Shown here: in pieces, positions 62,985 through 64,000 of the stretch | Layout: each line of letters starts with the position of its first letter | How positions within the stretch are numbered: position 1 is the first letter of the stretch | Source: Flavobacterium sp. | GTDB taxonomy: Bacteria; Bacteroidota; Bacteroidia; Flavobacteriales; Flavobacteriaceae | NCBI GenBank assembly: GCA_016721735.1 | Contig: JADKHM010000014.1 | Coordinates: 1-64,000, forward strand | Direction: 5' to 3' | DNA length: 64,000 nt | Notes under the pieces: model-generated | What the model saw: the letters and a program-made list of their open reading frames with translations, nothing else | Database searches by the model: none | Told to the model about the DNA's origin: nothing | Program-made: the position numbers and the translations under genes

Positions 62985-63112
62985 GATTCTAAAAATTCCC
63001 GCTTTTAAATTTTAGTTCTAACAGGAATGTTTTACTTTTGCCTTTCGCAAATCTGTGTGAGGAAACTATTTTGCGCTCTAGTTAAATAAAATACAAAAAG
63101 AAAATTAGCCTA

Positions 63113-64000
63113 ATGAAAGAAGTTACAAAAGAAGTTTACTTGAAGTAGGTGGAAGACATGCTGCTTTGGAGAAAATTTGAAGACAAACTGGCCGCACTTT
63201 ACATTCAACAAAAAGTAAGAGGGTTTCCCTCCACTTATATAACGGACAGGAAGCTGTCCTAGCTATGCTTTGTACGCCATGGATTTATCAAAGATAAAAT
63301 GATTACTGCCTACAGAAATCACGTTCAACCAATCGGTATGGGCGTTGATCCAAAAGCAGTTATGGCGGAACTCCTAGGAAAAGTAACCGGAACCTCCAAA
63401 GGAATGGGCGGTTCAGTCCACATCTTCTCTAAAGATAAGGGTTCTACGGTGGTCACGGTATTGTTGGTGCTCAAATTCCAGTTGGTGCTGGAATCGCTTT
63501 TGCCGACAAATATTTCAATACTGGCGGAGTTACATTAACCTATTTTGGTGACGGAGCCGCGTCAAGGATCTTTACACGAAGCTTTCAACATGGCGATGCT
63601 ATGGAAACTTCCTGTTGTATTTATTGTAGAAAACAATGGATATGCCATGGGAACATCTGTCAAAAAGAACCGCAAATCATACCGATATCCGAAACTTGGT
63701 TTGGGTTATGAAATGCCATGTGGACCGGTAGATGGAATGAATCCTGTGAAGGTTGCAGAAGCCATGCACGAAGCCATCGATAGAGCACGACGCGGAGATG
63801 GGCCAACTTTCTTGGAAATGAAAACATATCGCTATAGAGGTCACTCGATGTCTGATGCACAATTATATCGTTCTAAAGACGAAGTCGAAGAATACAAAAA
63901 AATCGATCCAATTACGCAAGTTTTAGATGTAATCAAAGATCAGAAATATGCCACTGATGCCGAAATTGGAAGCTATCGACGAAAGAGTAAAAGACTTAGT
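63113..64000 (+). CDS. pdhA: Pyruvate dehydrogenase E1 alpha subunit (5' part, frameshifted)
   Basis: Thiamine-diphosphate-dependent E1 alpha: decarboxylates pyruvate for the PDH complex. Start MKEVTKEVYLKW, then EDMLLWRKFEDKLAALYIQQKVRGF, AYRNHVQPIGMGVDPKAVMAELLGKVTGTSKGMGGSVHIF, ThDP motif region YFGDGA..GSLHEAFNMAMLWKLPVVFIVENNGYAMGTS, and RYRGHSMSD. Numerous single-base indels (about 63148, 63180, 63222, 63266, 63441, 63560, 63660, 63973) interrupt the frame. The gene runs off the right end; the E1 beta and E2 genes would be expected next. Confidence 0.9.

Overview
This window comes from a Bacteroidota genome of the family Flavobacteriaceae, most likely Flavobacterium. The case rests on low-GC coding sequence, promoters of the TTTG-N19/21-TAnnTTTG type, six proteins with type IX secretion (T9SS) C-terminal sorting domains, and the block murF-gldJ-porU-porV-cdd-pdhA typical of gliding flavobacteria. 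There is no IS element, phage or CRISPR array; the only RNA gene found by eye is tRNA-Val(UAC).

Layout. 1-1.55 kb: 3' part of a T9SS-exported protein. 1.8-4.0 kb: S46 dipeptidyl-peptidase. 4.0-4.6 kb: a repeat-filled gap. 4.6-8.2 kb: obg, a CNNM/CBS membrane protein, adk and hpt. 8.3-12.3 kb: a hypothetical protein and a DUF1800/DUF1501 pair. 12.5-16.6 kb: purK, purE and an M3 peptidase. 16.7-20.9 kb: a UbiA-like membrane protein, gcvP and a truncated globin. 21-24.4 kb: a KAS III-like enzyme and two duplicated WG-repeat proteins flanking a broken methyltransferase. 24.5-30.1 kb: glycosyltransferase, MlaE-type ABC pair, manC, SprT-like protein, SDR and a small membrane protein. 30.4-36.7 kb: a large SBBP/PKD/lamin-tail T9SS protein, then a propeller sensor kinase with its LytTR regulator. 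36.7-43.4 kb: LysE-like exporter with an ATP-grasp enzyme, then a minus-strand series NRDE-DinB-DoxX-YHS-YHS-barrel-DM13 beside a Crp/Fnr regulator. 43.5-50.4 kb: acyl-CoA dehydrogenase, three tandem T9SS paralogues, anmK and a Glu/Leu dehydrogenase. 50.5-54.1 kb: TonB, ExbD, ExbB, folC and tRNA-Val. 54.1-64 kb: murF, gldJ, porU, porV, cdd and the start of pdhA.

Functional links. PorU (sortase) and PorV (shuttle) process the T9SS cargo encoded elsewhere in the window, and GldJ supports gliding and T9SS function. adk, hpt, purE and purK serve purine metabolism. The TonB/ExbB/ExbD set energises outer-membrane transport.

Most notable observation. Seven intergenic copies (A-G, about 80-180 nt) of a dispersed structured element share a long imperfect helix. 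It has regularly placed A.G and G.A mismatches, several compensatory base-pair changes, and interchangeable apical hairpins. Six of the seven lie within about 80 nt of a stop codon.

Sequence quality. Many genes, including essential ones (obg, cdd, pdhA), carry single-base indels, often in homopolymers, and the density is very high from 60.37 kb to the end. I read these as sequencing errors and give repaired gene extents.
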